This document shows, in pieces, positions 63,476-64,000 of a stretch of DNA of 64,000 nucleotides; positions within the stretch are counted from its first letter, which is position 1, and every line of letters starts with the position of its first letter. Source of the stretch: an uncultured Tidjanibacter sp. Lineage in GTDB: Bacteria; Bacteroidota; Bacteroidia; Bacteroidales; Rikenellaceae. The notes beneath the pieces were generated by a model. It was not told the DNA's origin. It worked only from the letters and a program-made list of their open reading frames with translations, and made no database searches. A program made the translations under genes and the position numbers. The stretch spans positions 310,001 through 374,000 of the forward strand of contig CANTVF010000001.1 in NCBI GenBank assembly GCA_947852905.1, in the 5' to 3' direction.

Positions 63476-64000
63476 CTATTTAAGCCATTTCTTATTCAGG
63501 AAATCGCTATTCCGGAACTCTGGAGCTACACGTACATAAATACTTTCGATTTTATCATCGAGCCACTTTTCGAATTCATCTTCCTGCTTCATCTGTAAAG
63601 CCAGTTGCTCTATTTCAAGATAATCGGTTTCCATATTGGCCGTATGAGAAGGTATGACCGAAATCAGTTTGACAATTTTCGTCATCTCATTGCCGAACAT
63701 ATCCTGCGTCTGAAAAGCATCGGATATTTCACCCTCTTTCAAGTCGTGCAATACCGGATAATCCACCCGTAAATCCTCTTTCATGAAACGGGTCGAAGAA
63801 TTCCGGCTGTTGAAATATTCCATCAGTTCGTGGTTGTTTACAACTCCGCCATTCTCTTTGGAATATTTGTCATCCGAATATTTTTTTGCTGCTGCAGCGA
63901 ACGTTATGGCTCCGCTGCGTATCTGGTTGGCGAGACTGTCGAGAAAACGGCTGTCCTGAGCCAATTCTTCCGGAGTATAAACCGGACGCAGCAATATATG
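63476..64000 (-). CDS. SurA-like peptidylprolyl isomerase, C-terminal part (5' end outside window)
   Basis: The minus-strand frame is open through base 64000 and reads HILLRPVYTPEELAQD; that is the start of a parvulin domain (HILLRP), which continues with FAAAAKKYSDDKYSKENGGVV, HDLKEGEISDAFQT and ends near TKIVKLI. About 60 residues of helix and a basic C-terminus follow. The gene's N-terminal chaperone part lies beyond the window. It is 41 bases upstream of the OstA-like gene on the same strand and probably helps fold outer-membrane proteins. Confidence 0.88.
   Translation of the reverse strand, partial: HILLRPVYTPEELAQDSRFLDSLANQIRSGAITFAAAAKKYSDDKYSKENGGVVNNHELMEYFNSRNSSTRFMKEDLRVDYPVLHDLKEGEISDAFQTQDMFGNEMTKIVKLISVIPSHTANMETDYLEIEQLALQMKQEDEFEKWLDDKIESIYVRVAPEFRNSDFLNKKWLK

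Noticed and set aside
1-64000. CRISPR array
   Set aside because: I saw no set of regularly spaced direct repeats anywhere in the window.

Overview
The window is a piece of a Bacteroidales-type (Bacteroidota) chromosome. The evidence is: a complete Na+-translocating NADH:quinone reductase operon, an S46 dipeptidyl-peptidase, an OstA-like LPS-transport protein, a class A2-type beta-lactamase, a PPi-type phosphofructokinase, a 1-Cys/archaeal-type peroxiredoxin, and many upstream sites of the form TAnnTTTG with TTG 19-21 bases before, which is the promoter pattern of this phylum. Isoleucine is very often coded ATA. Most of the window is ordinary core chromosome. Genus cannot be settled by eye; a Rikenellaceae-like or related gut lineage is a guess.

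Layout. 1-6702 (+): the end of a metallo-beta-lactamase-fold hydrolase, then trmD, lpxB, a fumarylacetoacetase-fold enzyme, a secreted protein, maf and a DPP11-like peptidase. 6703-7160 is a convergent gap with a terminator on each strand and a candidate structured RNA on the minus strand. 7161-9014 (-): a Ca/Na antiporter and an ATP-grasp ligase. 9130-18339 (mostly +): stress and envelope genes, comprising a peroxiredoxin, a tiny Cys-Gly protein, a YjbR protein, tRNA-Pro (-), a membrane protein (-), an SPFH/RHH/membrane/sirtuin cluster, an HdeD-like protein, carbamate kinase, Ohr and a YtxH/holin-like cassette. 18469-26332: a DUF4294 protein (-), a flavo-diiron protein, a thioesterase, PPi-PFK, a polysaccharide NDP-sugar dehydratase with a nucleotidyltransferase-like partner, and ferritin. 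26521-36731: a short UvrA paralogue (+), then a tight minus-strand run dapB-lepB-yigZ-uvrA-M16 peptidase-O-methyltransferase. 36900-45483: truA, a phosphohexomutase (-), then dnaA, recA, rsh, a small protein and a HIT protein (+).

45484-48586 is a conspicuously AT-rich accessory stretch. It holds an XRE regulator, a nearly identical inverted fragment of recA, and a znuA-znuC pair without a permease. 48749-56135 (-) holds a small conserved protein, NnrD and nqrABCDEF. 56456-58786 (+) holds TatD, TcdA and a D-2-hydroxyacid dehydrogenase. 58976-60915 holds a Crp-like regulator, an SMR exporter and a beta-lactamase. 61002-64000 (-) holds an OstA-like protein and the end of a SurA-like isomerase, an outer-membrane biogenesis pair.

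The most unusual items are the inverted recA 3' fragment (46569-46743 against 42087-42258), the 6S-like structured RNA candidate (about 6775-6998), the permease-less zinc-transport pair with a palindrome over its promoter, a 53-residue CGCGCG protein, and a sirtuin without zinc cysteines encoded after SPFH and ribbon-helix-helix genes.
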